NCBI GenBank assembly: GCA_964350695.1
Contig: CAYGKM010000011.1
Coordinates: 1 to 64,000 of the forward strand
Reading direction: 5' to 3'
Source: TMED27 sp964350695
GTDB taxonomy: Bacteria > Pseudomonadota > Alphaproteobacteria > Micavibrionales > Micavibrionaceae
DNA length: 64,000 nucleotides
Position numbers and translations under genes: made by a program. Below the pieces are notes generated by a model, which was not told where the DNA came from, searched no databases, and worked only from the letters and a program-made list of their open reading frames with translations. This document shows, in pieces, positions 41,630 to 50,853 of the stretch. Numbering within the stretch: position 1 is the stretch's first letter; the number at the start of each line of letters is the position of its first letter.

Positions 41630-43048
41630 ATGGCGAAATCAAAAACATCTTATGTGTGTCAATCCTGCGGCGGCGTGTCTAGCCGCTGGGCGGGGAAGTG
41701 CGAAGCGTGCGGGGAGTGGAATACCATCACCGAGGAGGTTGTGCAGGCGAGCGTGCCCAAGGGGATGAGCGGTAATGTGAAGGGCCGGAAGATTGAATTT
41801 GTATCGCTGGGCGATGCGGAACATAAAGTTTACAGGCGCAGCATTACAGGGATTGAAGAGTTTGACCGGGTTTTGGGCGGCGGGCTTGTGCCCGGCTCCG
41901 CGACATTGATTGGCGGGGATCCGGGGATCGGTAAATCTACGCTTTTGCTTCAGGCGGTTTGCGCGCTGGCGAAGCGCAATGTGCGGTGTGTGTACGTGTC
42001 CGGCGAGGAATCTGTCGACCAAGTGCGGATGCGGGCGCAGCGTATGGGGTTGTCGGATTCTCCGGTTGAATTGGCGGCGGCAACCAATGTACGCGACATT
42101 ATCGCCAGTGTTGAAGGCGGCGGCAGCGAAAAGCCTGTGCAGCTTTTGGTGATTGATTCTATTCAAACGATGTATGTCGATAATGTTGATTCTGCGCCCG
42201 GTACGGTTACGCAGGTGAGGACGAGCGCGCAGGAGATTATTCGCCATGCCAAGGCACGGGATCTGGCGGTGCTTTTTGTGGGGCATGTGACGAAAGACGG
42301 GCAGATTGCGGGGCCGCGCGTTCTGGAACATATGGTGGATACAGTGCTTTACTTTGAAGGAGACCGCAGTCATCAATTTCGCATTTTGCGGGGGGTTAAG
42401 AACCGCTTCGGGCCGACAGACGAGATAGGCGTGTTTGAAATGGCGGGCGCGGGGTTGATCGAGGTTGAGAATCCTTCGGAGATATTTCTTTCACAGCGTG
42501 CAGAAAATGCCGCAGGAAGCGCCGTTTTGGCGGCTTTGGAGGGCTCGCGCCCGATGCTTGTGGAGGTGCAGGCTTTAGTTGCGCCGTCGTCTTTGGCATC
42601 TCCTCGCAGGTCTGTGATTGGGTGGGATCCCAATCGTTTGGCGATGATTGTGGCTGTTTTGGAGGCGCGGTGCGGCATACAGATTTCATCATGCGATATT
42701 TTCCTGAACATTGCGGGGGGCATACGTATTCATGAACCTGCGGCAGATTTGGCGGTGGCGGCGGCGCTCATCAGTGCCCTGCAAAATAATCCATTGCCGC
42801 CGGAGATGGTGTTTTTTGGCGAGGTGGGGCTGGCGGGTGAAATTCGCCAAGTTGCGCAAGGAGATTTGCGCCTGAAAGAGGCTTCGAAGCTTGGTTTTAA
42901 AGAGGCGGTCGTACCGAAAACCAAGAAGAACGGTAAGGCGGTTAAGGTCTCGGGCGGGCAAATACGAATTTCAGAGATTGATCACGTACAGCTTTTGAAT
43001 GATTTATTTGGCGGGGGCAGTAATGCGGCCTTGGCGGCAGTATCATAA
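41630..43048 (+). CDS. radA: DNA repair protein RadA
   Basis: 472 residues. An N-terminal C4 zinc finger (CQSCGGVSSRWAGKCEACGEW), a RecA-like ATPase with Walker A GGDPGIGKSTLLLQ, Walker B LLVIDSIQTM and the RadA-specific KNRFGPTDEIGVFEM motif, and a C-terminal Lon-protease-like domain (PLPPEMVFFGEVGLAGEIRQV). RadA promotes branch migration in homologous recombination. It is the first gene of the radA-cvpA-purF unit. Confidence 0.97.
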   Translation: MAKSKTSYVCQSCGGVSSRWAGKCEACGEWNTITEEVVQASVPKGMSGNVKGRKIEFVSLGDAEHKVYRRSITGIEEFDRVLGGGLVPGSATLIGGDPGIGKSTLLLQAVCALAKRNVRCVYVSGEESVDQVRMRAQRMGLSDSPVELAAATNVRDIIASVEGGGSEKPVQLLVIDSIQTMYVDNVDSAPGTVTQVRTSAQEIIRHAKARDLAVLFVGHVTKDGQIAGPRVLEHMVDTVLYFEGDRSHQFRILRGVKNRFGPTDEIGVFEMAGAGLIEVENPSEIFLSQRAENAAGSAVLAALEGSRPMLVEVQALVAPSSLASPRRSVIGWDPNRLAMIVAVLEARCGIQISSCDIFLNIAGGIRIHEPAADLAVAAALISALQNNPLPPEMVFFGEVGLAGEIRQVAQGDLRLKEASKLGFKEAVVPKTKKNGKAVKVSGGQIRISEIDHVQLLNDLFGGGSNAALAAVS

Positions 43049-43129
43049 GGTCTTGATTTCTCCTTGCTTTTTGGCGTGTTTTTGCCTAAACAAAAGGTCT
43101 TGCTTGACCCGCTTAAAGGCTGAAAATTC

Positions 43130-43867
43130 ATGATCGTAGATATCCTTGTTCTCGCTGTTCTTTTGATTTCGGCTTTGATTGCCTTTTTACGCGGCTTTAT
43201 CCGCGAAGTTTTAACGATTGCAGGCGTTGTAGGCGGTTTAGCTGCGGCGTATTTCGGCGGACCGCTTTTCGCGCCCATTGTTAACGGTTGGTTTGGCGTA
43301 GAAGAGGGCATTGAGCCAGAGCGTTTATTCGGGGTTTTGCCGTATGACATTGTGGCCGATGTTGTCGCTTATGGGTCGATTTTCATCGTGGTCGTGATTA
43401 CGCTGTCTATCCTCAGCCATGTTCTAGCGGAAATTGCGCAAAATATTGGCCTGGGTGCGATTGACCGCACGCTTGGTTTTGTGTTTGGGGCGCTTCGCGG
43501 CGTTGTGTTACTGGGGCTGCTTTATCTGCCCGTACATTTGTTTATTGATGATGAGGTCAAAACGTCTTGGTTTGAGAACAGCCGTACGCATTTTTACATT
43601 GAGCGTATGTCCGAGGCTTTGGCGAGCTTCTTGCCCGAAGATGCGGAAGAAAAAGCGGAAGAGGGCATAAAGAAGGTTGAGGAGATGTCCAACACCAAAA
43701 AGAAGCTTGAGGATTTGAACATCTTGAACCCGAATAAAAACACTCCAACTATTAAGGACGAGGAGCTTCAGGAGCCTTTAGGGTATGACGAAGATTTTCG
43801 CGATAAAATGGATGAGCTTTTCGAAGAGAAGCTTCCCGAAACCGAGCAACCGAAAGTGAATGATTAG
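43130..43867 (+). CDS. cvpA: CvpA family membrane protein
   Basis: 245 residues. About four membrane helices in the first 155 residues (IVDILVLAVLLISALIAFLRGF, VLTIAGVVGGLAAAYFGGP and so on) with the family motif RGFIREVL and IDRTLGFVFGALRGVV. A charged, coiled C-terminal tail follows (EDAEEKAEEGIKKVEEMSN, then DELFEEKLPETEQPKVND). Its place directly before purF matches the colicin V production/purF linkage known from many proteobacteria; the molecular function is not firmly known, though envelope homeostasis is reported for relatives. Confidence 0.9.
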   Translation: MIVDILVLAVLLISALIAFLRGFIREVLTIAGVVGGLAAAYFGGPLFAPIVNGWFGVEEGIEPERLFGVLPYDIVADVVAYGSIFIVVVITLSILSHVLAEIAQNIGLGAIDRTLGFVFGALRGVVLLGLLYLPVHLFIDDEVKTSWFENSRTHFYIERMSEALASFLPEDAEEKAEEGIKKVEEMSNTKKKLEDLNILNPNKNTPTIKDEELQEPLGYDEDFRDKMDELFEEKLPETEQPKVND

Positions 43868-43870
43868 CCT

Positions 43871-45394
43871 ATGTGCGGTATAGTTGCCCTTTTTGGATAT
43901 CTTCCTGTTAATCAGGCGCTTTATGACGCTTTGACGGTTTTGCAGCACCGTGGCCAAGACGCGGCGGGGATTGTTACGCAGGATCAGGGCAAGTTTTATT
44001 TGCGCAAAAGTAATGGTTTGGTGCGCGATGTTTTTCATACCCGCCACATGCGCAATTTGAAGGGCAATATCGGGATCGGCCATGTGCGTTATCCTACGGC
44101 AGGGTCAGCCAGCTCGGCGGAATCGCAGCCCTTATACGTGAACTCTCCGTACGGGATTGTGCTCGCGCATAACGGAAACTTGACCAATCACGAGCAACTC
44201 ACCGAGGAATTGTTCAGCGCCGATCACCGCCATTTAAACACGAATTCAGATTCTGAAGTGCTGCTTAATATTCTGGCGCATGAGCTTCAGCAGAAAAATA
44301 AAAAGGGACTTTCGCCGAAGGATGTTTTTAAGGCTGTCGAGAGATTGCATGAAAGATGCCGCGGTGCGTACGCCGTTGTGGCGATGCTTTCCGGCCACGG
44401 GGTTTTGGGCTTTCGTGATCCGAACGGCATTCGCCCGATTGTCTACGGGCAGAAAATTCTGGAAGACGGGCGCATCGAATATATGATGGCCTCCGAGACC
44501 GTAGCTTTGGATGCACTTGGTTTTGAGGTGGTTCGCGATTTGGAGCCCGGTGAGATTGTGTATGTGGATGGCGATGGTGCGCTTCATACTTATGTTCCGA
44601 AAATGAAGAAACCGCATACGCCGTGTATATTCGAGCATGTTTATTTTGCCCGCCCTGATTCGATTATTGAAGGGTCTTCGGTTTATAAGGCGCGTGTGCG
44701 GATGGGAGAATATTTGGCGGATAAAATTCTGCGAGACCATCCTGATCACGATATCGACGTTGTCATTCCTATTCCTGAATCCAGCCGCCCTAGTGCGATG
44801 GAGCTTTCCGTGCGGTTGGGCGTGAAGTTTCGTGAAGGGTTTATCAAGAACCGCTATATCGGGCGTACGTTCATTATGCCGGGGCAGGAAGAGCGTAAGA
44901 AATCAGTGCGTCAAAAGCTTAACCCGATTGAGCTGGAGTTTAAGGGCAAGAATGTTTTGCTGGTGGATGATTCCATCGTGCGCGGTACGACCTCTAGGCA
45001 GATTATTGATATGGCGAGGGATGCAGGCGCGAAGAAAGTTTATTTTGCCTCTGCGGCGCCGCCGATTCGCTACCCTAATGTTTACGGGATTGATATGCCC
45101 GTGAAGGATGAATTGGTTGCGCATGGTAAAACCGAGAAAGAGGTCGAGGAAGAGATTGGCGCGGATTGGCTTGTGTATCAGGATTTAAGCGATTTGATCC
45201 AAGCGGTTATTCCGACGGATGAGCCGAATAGTAAGCGCCACTTTGATTGTTCTGTGTTTGACGGCAATTATGTGACCGCAGACGTCGATGAAAAGTATTT
45301 TGATCGTCTTAAGGCGAACCGAAATGACAATGAAAAACAACAGCGCGAGGGCCGTGAATCCTCATCGCTTGTTGATGTTCATGACAGCTTTTAG
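43871..45394 (+). CDS. purF: Amidophosphoribosyltransferase
   Basis: 507 residues beginning MCGIVALFGY, so Cys2 becomes the N-terminal nucleophile without a propeptide. The glutaminase domain shows TVLQHRGQDAAGI, GHVRYPTAGSAS and LAHNGNLTNH; the PRPP-binding motif is LLVDDSIVRGTTSRQII. It makes 5-phosphoribosylamine, the first committed step of purine synthesis. It follows cvpA by 3 bp and ends 3 bp from the convergent mscS gene. Confidence 0.97.
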   Translation: MCGIVALFGYLPVNQALYDALTVLQHRGQDAAGIVTQDQGKFYLRKSNGLVRDVFHTRHMRNLKGNIGIGHVRYPTAGSASSAESQPLYVNSPYGIVLAHNGNLTNHEQLTEELFSADHRHLNTNSDSEVLLNILAHELQQKNKKGLSPKDVFKAVERLHERCRGAYAVVAMLSGHGVLGFRDPNGIRPIVYGQKILEDGRIEYMMASETVALDALGFEVVRDLEPGEIVYVDGDGALHTYVPKMKKPHTPCIFEHVYFARPDSIIEGSSVYKARVRMGEYLADKILRDHPDHDIDVVIPIPESSRPSAMELSVRLGVKFREGFIKNRYIGRTFIMPGQEERKKSVRQKLNPIELEFKGKNVLLVDDSIVRGTTSRQIIDMARDAGAKKVYFASAAPPIRYPNVYGIDMPVKDELVAHGKTEKEVEEEIGADWLVYQDLSDLIQAVIPTDEPNSKRHFDCSVFDGNYVTADVDEKYFDRLKANRNDNEKQQREGRESSSLVDVHDSF

Positions 45395-45397
45395 ATT

Positions 45398-46270
45398 TTA
45401 AGCGGCTTTTTTCTTATTTTTATTAGCAGGTTTAGTAAGCGCTTCGGCACTTTCTTGTGTAATTTCGAGTGTACGCGTTGGAAACGGAATTGTGATCCCT
45501 GCATCATCGAGGGCTTCTTTCGTGGCCTTGGTGAGGTCCCATTTGACCTCCCAGAAGTCAGCCACATCCACCCAGTAACGGGCGGTAATGTTAACGGATG
45601 AGTCGCCTAAAGATGTTACAAATACGATTGGTTCTTTGTCTTTGGTTGTGACGAGGCGTTTTTCGACCTTGATGACTTTTTCGATAGCTTTGAAGGCTTT
45701 GTTAATGTCATCGCCGTATGAGATACCGTTTACGAGATCGAAGCGGCGCTGACGGTTGCGGTTAAAGTTGTAAATTTCTGAGTTCCAGATCTGTGAATTG
45801 GGCGCGAAAATATGGACGTTTTCGGGAGTGTTCAGTTCGGTCGTGAAGAGGGATAATGATTTGACGATGCCTTTTACGTTTCCGGTTTCGATGTAATCAC
45901 CAACATTGAAGGGGCGTAAGATAAGCATCATTACACCCGCGGCAACATTTGAAAGTGTCCCTTGCAGGGCAAGGCCAATCGCCAAGCCAGCGGCGCCTAA
46001 CACAGCAAGAAGGCTGGCGGTTTGTACACCCAGTTGACCGAGAACGGCAACAAAGGAAATGGCGAGAACGACGTATTTAATCATTCCGCCGAGAAACGTT
46101 TTTAAAGTGTCGTCAAGTCTTTTAAGGCTCTTAAGGCGGTTTGAAAGCCAGTTTCCGACGACATATCCTGCAATAAGGATAGCAATTGCTGTCAGCAGGC
46201 GCATGCCCCAAAATGTAATCATGGCGATCAATTCGCTGTCATTTGAAAGGTCGAGGGCTGTTAAATCCAT
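45398..46270 (-). CDS. mscS: Small-conductance mechanosensitive channel, MscS family
   Basis: 290 residues: three membrane helices (TM3 is the Gly/Ala-rich VLGAAGLAIGLALQGTLSNVAAG), then the beta domain RPFNVGDYIETGNVKGIVKSLSLFTTELNTPENVHIFAPNSQIWNSEI and an alpha/beta cap ending GITIPFPTRTLEI. Size and order match E. coli MscS (286 residues). It protects against hypo-osmotic shock. A Lys-rich tail (KPANKNKKKAA) follows. Confidence 0.95.
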   Translation of the reverse strand: MDLTALDLSNDSELIAMITFWGMRLLTAIAILIAGYVVGNWLSNRLKSLKRLDDTLKTFLGGMIKYVVLAISFVAVLGQLGVQTASLLAVLGAAGLAIGLALQGTLSNVAAGVMMLILRPFNVGDYIETGNVKGIVKSLSLFTTELNTPENVHIFAPNSQIWNSEIYNFNRNRQRRFDLVNGISYGDDINKAFKAIEKVIKVEKRLVTTKDKEPIVFVTSLGDSSVNITARYWVDVADFWEVKWDLTKATKEALDDAGITIPFPTRTLEITQESAEALTKPANKNKKKAA

Positions 46271-46368
46271 AAAATTATGCTCCTGTGATTTTTTAGATAG
46301 TCTTTATCTTGTATGTTTGAACATCCTATGTGTTTCAAATTCTGCTTCGGAACTCAAGGGTTTTTTGG

Positions 46369-47784
46369 TTAAGAGGCGAACGGGTTTTTTGATTTCCGGA
46401 TCAAAAGACGTACGGGTACACCCGGAATATCATAATCGCGGCGCAGGCCATTTATGATGAAACGCTTATGACCTTCGGGGAGTTTATCAGGGCGTGCAAC
46501 CCACATAGCAAATGTGGGGGGGCGCGTTTTAATCTGGGTGATGTATTTCAAACGGTTGGGGCGGCCGCTGATGAGAGGCGCAGGGTTTTGACTTTCCATT
46601 TTTCCCAGCCAGCGGTTGAGGCCGGCGGTGGAGATACGTTTGTTCCAAAGCTCGTATGTATACAGGCAGCGATCTAGGAGTTTGTTGATATTTTTGCCGT
46701 TCAGGGCGGAGATCGTTTGATACGGGATTTCTTTGATCTGCGCGAGCGAGGTTTCCATTCTATGGGCAAGCTCTTCTAAAGCTTCATCACGGTCGCCCAC
46801 CACATCCCATTTATTCACGGCGACGACAAGGGCGCGGCCTTCATTGATGATGTGTTCGGCGATTTGCAGGTCTTGTTTTTCGAACAGGTCGTTACCATCA
46901 ATTACGAGAACGACGATTTGTGCGAGGCGAATGGCGCGCATAGAATCCTCGACGCTCATTTTCTCGATGTTGTCTTGTACTTTGGATTTTTTGCGCATGC
47001 CCGCGGTGTCCACAAGCTTAAAGCGGCGATCCTTATAGTCCCAATCGACAGCGATGGCGTCGCGGGTGATGCCTGCTTCGGGGCCTGTCATGACGCGTTC
47101 ATCCTCGACGATGGCATTGAGGAGGGTTGATTTACCGACATTCGGACGGCCCACGATGGCGATCTTGAGGGGTTTTTCCGGATCGTCTTCCTCTTGCGCG
47201 AATTCGAAATCTTCTTTGCCTTCGATTTCATCAAGGTCTTCAAGACTGGCAAAATTCTCGTCGTCATCGCCTTTGTCTGTTTCGTCTTCTTCGGGGAAGA
47301 AGGGCGTGAGCATCTCATATAGCTCTTCCATGCCTGTGCCATGTTCGGCGGAAAGGGCAACGGGATCACCGAGTCCGAGGCTGTAGCTTTCCGCCATGGC
47401 GGTTGCGATTGCTTTATCTGTTTCGGCTTTGTTTATGACGAGGATCACGGGGATTTTTTGTTTGCGTAGCCACTGCGCGAAATGTTGGTCAAGCGGAGTT
47501 ACACCCGCACGGCCATCAATCATAAAGACAACGGCGTCGGCGTTTTTCAGGGCGCTTTCGGTTTGTTTGCGCATGCGGCCTTGGATGGAATCATCAAACT
47601 TTTCTTCCAGGCCGGCGGTGTCGATAATGCGTACGGCGCGATCAAAGAGCCAGCCTTCAGATGTGCGCCAATCGCGGGTTACGCCCGGTGTGTCATCAAC
47701 GATGGCGAGCTTCTTGCCCGCGATACGGTTGAACAGAGTTGATTTGCCGACATTGGGGCGGCCTATGAGCGCTAAAGTAAACAT
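46369..47784 (-). CDS. der: Ribosome biogenesis GTPase Der (EngA)
   Basis: 471 residues with two tandem G domains: GRPNVGKSTLFNRI (residue 8 on) and GRPNVGKSTLLNAI (about 211 on), each with DTPG/DTAG, NKAE/NKWD and SA motifs (VALSAEHG, QTISALNG). A long acidic linker (about 165-208, EEDETDKGDDDENF...) separates them, and a KH-like domain closes the protein. Der acts in 50S subunit assembly. It is downstream of bamB on the same strand, a widespread arrangement (bamB-der). Confidence 0.97.
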   Translation of the reverse strand: MFTLALIGRPNVGKSTLFNRIAGKKLAIVDDTPGVTRDWRTSEGWLFDRAVRIIDTAGLEEKFDDSIQGRMRKQTESALKNADAVVFMIDGRAGVTPLDQHFAQWLRKQKIPVILVINKAETDKAIATAMAESYSLGLGDPVALSAEHGTGMEELYEMLTPFFPEEDETDKGDDDENFASLEDLDEIEGKEDFEFAQEEDDPEKPLKIAIVGRPNVGKSTLLNAIVEDERVMTGPEAGITRDAIAVDWDYKDRRFKLVDTAGMRKKSKVQDNIEKMSVEDSMRAIRLAQIVVLVIDGNDLFEKQDLQIAEHIINEGRALVVAVNKWDVVGDRDEALEELAHRMETSLAQIKEIPYQTISALNGKNINKLLDRCLYTYELWNKRISTAGLNRWLGKMESQNPAPLISGRPNRLKYITQIKTRPPTFAMWVARPDKLPEGHKRFIINGLRRDYDIPGVPVRLLIRKSKNPFAS

Positions 47785-47817
47785 CGCGCTTTGTTATCAC
47801 CTTTAAGAGTGGCCTGT

Positions 47818-49140
47818 CTAGCGATATGCGCTGAGTGTGCCATTGTTGGCCAGAATGTAGAGTGTCCCGCCTGCGATTACGGGCGCAATCGAGATTGTTT
47901 CGCCTGCGTCCCACTGGCTGGAAATTTCGCCGTTTTCAGGGTTGATTTCGAAAACGCGGCCATCTGTGCCCGCTAAAATCAGGCGTCCGCCTGCGAGGAT
48001 CGGTCCTGTAAAGAGGATGGGCTCTTCATCTTTATAGCGGGGAAGTTCAGTGACCCAGCGGATTGCGCCTGTATCACGGCCCAAAGCTACGACCTGGTTT
48101 TCATTCGAGAGTACAAAAAGATGGTTTCCTGCGAGCCACGGAATTTGCGTTCCGCCGATTTCGCGCTGCCAGATGCGTGTGCCTGTGCGCTCATCAATGG
48201 CGATGAGGCGACCGTTAAAGCTGACGGCGAAGACGATGCCTTTGTCGATCACGGGGGAGGCTTTTATATCGGCAATAGAGGACAAACCGCCGAAATTGCG
48301 AACATTCGAGAGGCTGTCTGACCATGCGACCGAGCCATTTGCGACCCGAAGGGCGCTAACTTCACCGGATGAAAATCCGGCGACGACGATATCATTATTG
48401 GCGGCCGGGCTTGCGGCGCCGACAAGGCCAGCGGTTTCCTGAATGCCTTGATATTCCCAAAGCGCTGTGCCGTCACGGCTGTCGAGCGCCAGAATACGAC
48501 TATCGAGAGTGGTGACAAAAATGCGGCCATTCATAACTGTTGGTGCGGCGCGCGCCGGGCCGGGGATTTTCTTGCGCCAGACGATGATGCCGTCATTCGG
48601 GTTTACGGCAAGGATTTCATTAAAGCCGTTAGTGATGAACAAATACCCTTCTGCAAACGCGATTCCGCCGCCGATCACGGCGTCATCTTCGTCTTTTTCT
48701 TTCATGTCCTTATGCCAGAGGCGTTTGCCGTTCTGGATGTCGAAAGCCGAGAGATAGGCTTCGGTGTCGAGCGTGAAAATGCGGCCATCAATGACAACGG
48801 GCTGTGCGGTCAGAGGCAGAGAATCTGTTGCACCATCGCCGATTTTTGAGCTCCAGACGCGTTTAAGGCTATCGCCGCTGAGTGCCAGATTTTGCATGGA
48901 GTGGTTCGGGTATCCGCCAGCTTGCGGCCAATATTCGTTGCTCCATTCAGGAGGCGTGATCAGGCCTTGGGCGGAAAGTTCGGAGTCATCCGGCTCAAGG
49001 GATTTTTGAAGCTCAAGAACGCTTATACGTTCGCCGGGTAGCGGCGGGGCTTCATCATCAGTGAACGCGCTACAGGCGGATAGAAGCAGGGCAGTGCCCG
49101 CAAGGGTCAGGAGGCCATATTTCTTAATCATTTTCAGCAT
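47818..49140 (-). CDS. bamB: Outer-membrane assembly lipoprotein BamB (PQQ-type beta-propeller)
   Basis: 440 residues with a lipoprotein signal: hydrophobic LLTLAGTALLLSAC with the lipobox Cys near residue 23. The rest is a WD40/PQQ-like propeller with repeated GKRLWHKD, GIIVWRKKIPGPARAAPTVMNGRIFVTT, GTALWEYQG, TRIWQREIGG and GAIRWVTELP blades. BamB is the scaffold lipoprotein of the BAM complex. The context (TPR-repeat membrane protein upstream, der downstream) is the conserved yfgM-bamB-der order. It overlaps the TPR gene by 17 bp. Confidence 0.93.
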   Translation of the reverse strand: MLKMIKKYGLLTLAGTALLLSACSAFTDDEAPPLPGERISVLELQKSLEPDDSELSAQGLITPPEWSNEYWPQAGGYPNHSMQNLALSGDSLKRVWSSKIGDGATDSLPLTAQPVVIDGRIFTLDTEAYLSAFDIQNGKRLWHKDMKEKDEDDAVIGGGIAFAEGYLFITNGFNEILAVNPNDGIIVWRKKIPGPARAAPTVMNGRIFVTTLDSRILALDSRDGTALWEYQGIQETAGLVGAASPAANNDIVVAGFSSGEVSALRVANGSVAWSDSLSNVRNFGGLSSIADIKASPVIDKGIVFAVSFNGRLIAIDERTGTRIWQREIGGTQIPWLAGNHLFVLSNENQVVALGRDTGAIRWVTELPRYKDEEPILFTGPILAGGRLILAGTDGRVFEINPENGEISSQWDAGETISIAPVIAGGTLYILANNGTLSAYR

Positions 49141-49795
49141 CCTTCTGGCTTTGTTTCAGGCGGTATAGGCCTGATAGGTCGCGGGCGCGATTATAGAGCG
49201 TTTCGGGTACATTCGGGGTTTCCAAAATTTCGGTAAGATGCGCTTGCGCTTTTTCGTAGTCGCCCAATTTATGCGCCTGAAGCAGAGCCATTTCCAAATG
49301 GGCTTGCGGGGCATAGGCATTGCCTGAGCTGCCCGCGATAGGTGTGAGCAGGGAGAGGAGTTCTTTTGTGTCTGCGCCTTCGGTATTGGAGGCTAAACGG
49401 ACATTCATAAGCACGGCAAGGCTGCGAAGGTCTGTCGGGATGCCTTTATCTGCGGATGCTTTTTGGAATATTTGTAGCGCCTCATCGGTTTTGTCTTCGG
49501 CGAGGAAGGCGTTTCCTGCGTTGAGATAGGCTATTCCGCGAAGGCCGCCGCGCAGCTTGAGCTTGTCTGCGCTCAGGATGTTTTCGGGATAGTTCTCGGC
49601 GGTTTGCAGCGTAGAAAGTTCAGCGGTTTGTTTATGCTGCTGGCTTGTGTTCCAGCTGCGATAGCCCGAGACAAGCGCTGTCAGGAGAATTGTGCCGACG
49701 ACGAATGTGATGATGTAGTTCTTGTTTTCATCCCAGAGTTTTTTCATACGCTCTTGGCGCATGATTTCGTCAACTTCTTGAAGCAGGTCAGACAT
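49124..49795 (-). CDS. TPR-repeat inner-membrane protein, YfgM-like
   Basis: 223 residues. A short cytoplasmic N-terminus with VDEIMRQERMKKLWDENK, one membrane helix (YIITFVVGTILLTALVSGY, about 28-46), and a periplasmic region with TPR-like helices (GIAYLNAGNAFLAEDKTDEALQIFQKAS, APQAHLEMALLQAHKLGDYEKAQAHLTEIL). In proteobacteria the gene before bamB is YfgM-like and works at the Sec translocon with periplasmic chaperones; the same role is inferred here from topology and position. Its 3' end overlaps bamB. Confidence 0.87.
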   Translation of the reverse strand: MSDLLQEVDEIMRQERMKKLWDENKNYIITFVVGTILLTALVSGYRSWNTSQQHKQTAELSTLQTAENYPENILSADKLKLRGGLRGIAYLNAGNAFLAEDKTDEALQIFQKASADKGIPTDLRSLAVLMNVRLASNTEGADTKELLSLLTPIAGSSGNAYAPQAHLEMALLQAHKLGDYEKAQAHLTEILETPNVPETLYNRARDLSGLYRLKQSQKDAEND

Positions 49796-49877
49796 TTATG
49801 ATTCCTTATATTTATCTCGAAAAATCACATTAGAAACATAAGAGTGCATTTTCAAGCGATTAGAATATTTGCGTCGC

Positions 49878-50429
49878 TTATTTCCACTTAATTGAGCAGC
49901 CCATTGAGGAGAATTGTTCTTCAGGGGCGGCGCCGCTCTTTGCGATTTCGAGCATAGCGTTCAGAAGCTCTTTGACCGTGTTATTATCGGCGTTGCTTGG
50001 GCCTGCGCTGTCGAGGCGGCCACGATATTGGAGCGCGCCCTTAGCATCAAAGCCGAAAATATCGGGCGTACAAACGGCGTCATAGCTTTTGGCGACCTCT
50101 TGCGTTTCATCAATTAAATAAGGGAAGGAAAAGCCGTTTTCATTGCTGAATTTTTTCATATTCTCAAAGGAATCGGCGGGGTAGTTTTCGGTGTCGTTTG
50201 GCATGATGCAGGCAATGCCGATGCCGCGGCTTTGCAGGGTTTTGGCGTCATGGACGAAGCGTTTGATGATTGCGTGTACGTATGGGCAATGATTGCAAAT
50301 AAACGCGATGACCGTGCCGTTTTTACCTTTAACATCCTCATATGAGAGCATTTTTCCGTCGATGTTTCGCAAAGTGAAGCTTGGCGCAATGAAGCGCTTG
50401 TCTTTTTTCGGTGTATGAAGCAAAGCCAT
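49878..50429 (-). CDS. Thioredoxin-like protein (peroxiredoxin-like family)
   Basis: 183 residues, no signal peptide, so cytoplasmic. FIAPSFTLRNIDGK, then AFICNHCPYVHAII as the active-site loop (two Cys? only one: CPYV, preceded by NH), VAKSYDAVCTPDIFGFDAKG with the cis-Pro, and a C-terminal MGCSIKWK. The NHCPYV and GCSIKW motifs are characteristic of a widespread redoxin subfamily of unknown role. The exported relative at 1136-1747 carries NHQCPFV and GCSVKY. A thiol peroxidase or reductase function is inferred. It is divergent from the 50468 gene. Confidence 0.85.
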   Translation of the reverse strand: MALLHTPKKDKRFIAPSFTLRNIDGKMLSYEDVKGKNGTVIAFICNHCPYVHAIIKRFVHDAKTLQSRGIGIACIMPNDTENYPADSFENMKKFSNENGFSFPYLIDETQEVAKSYDAVCTPDIFGFDAKGALQYRGRLDSAGPSNADNNTVKELLNAMLEIAKSGAAPEEQFSSMGCSIKWK

Positions 50430-50467
50430 TATTTTGCCCTCGTTTTTAAAAGTGATATAATGGGTTT

Positions 50468-50803
50468 ATGAGTGAAATTATCCCGTTTTCCAAACAAAGT
50501 CACGCCTCAGGTTTTACGAATTGGCAGTTTAAGCAGCTCGACGGGCTGTATCTGCAATCTGCGGCGAACGGCGTTTTGACCTACAGAACCGTGGATTGTG
50601 ATTTTGATGAGGGCGTTGCCAGCTATACCTATTATAAGTCGGAGCATTTTTCGCCGTATTTGAGTTTTATTATTCGGCGTGTAGGCCCTCGGACATCTAT
50701 GTACGAAGTTTTTATGCAGGATAAAGGGCGGATTATAAAAAGCGGTGTTTTTGAAAAAGCATTTGAGAAGCTTAAGGGTGAAATTGAAAATCTCTTGGCC
50801 TAG
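50468..50803 (+). CDS. Small protein of unknown function
   Basis: 111 residues, soluble and mixed alpha/beta by eye (LTYRTVDCDFDEGVASYTYYKSE, LSFIIRRVGPRTSMYEVFMQDKGRI, EKAFEKLKGEIENLL). I do not recognise a family. The frame is supported by normal codon use, a plausible start (ATG after TGGGTTT) and lack of an alternative gene on either strand. It stands between the thioredoxin-like gene (divergent) and icd (same strand); the icd promoter candidate begins inside its last codons. Confidence 0.65.
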   Translation: MSEIIPFSKQSHASGFTNWQFKQLDGLYLQSAANGVLTYRTVDCDFDEGVASYTYYKSEHFSPYLSFIIRRVGPRTSMYEVFMQDKGRIIKSGVFEKAFEKLKGEIENLLA

Positions 50804-50822
50804 CGCCTCATCCCCCTATATT
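50795..50822 (+). promoter_or_regulatory. Candidate icd promoter
   Basis: -35 TTGGCC (50795-50800), 16-bp spacer, -10 TATATT (50817-50822). The predicted start near 50829 leaves a short leader before the ATG at 50852. It overlaps the stop codon of the preceding gene. Confidence 0.5.
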
Positions 50823-50853
50823 ATGTGCTTAGATTAATCACGAGGCACATAAT
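50820..50853. repeat. Inverted repeat across the icd start region
   Basis: A 9-bp perfect inverted repeat: ATTATGTGC at 50820-50828 and GCACATAAT at 50845-50853, with a 16-bp spacer. The left arm overlaps the candidate -10 box and the right arm overlaps the end of the ribosome binding site (GAGG, 50842-50845) and the ATG of icd. It could be a repressor operator or, if transcription starts further upstream, an RNA hairpin that hides the start codon. Confidence 0.55.

Noticed and set aside
41639..42376. Minus-strand open frame of 245 codons
   Set aside because: Antisense shadow of radA, rich in His/Arg, no domain signature.
49124..49140. 17-bp overlap of bamB and the TPR gene as a sign of frameshift
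   Set aside because: Both proteins have complete N- and C-termini; this is an ordinary coupled overlap, and an internal ATG at 49131 would shorten it.
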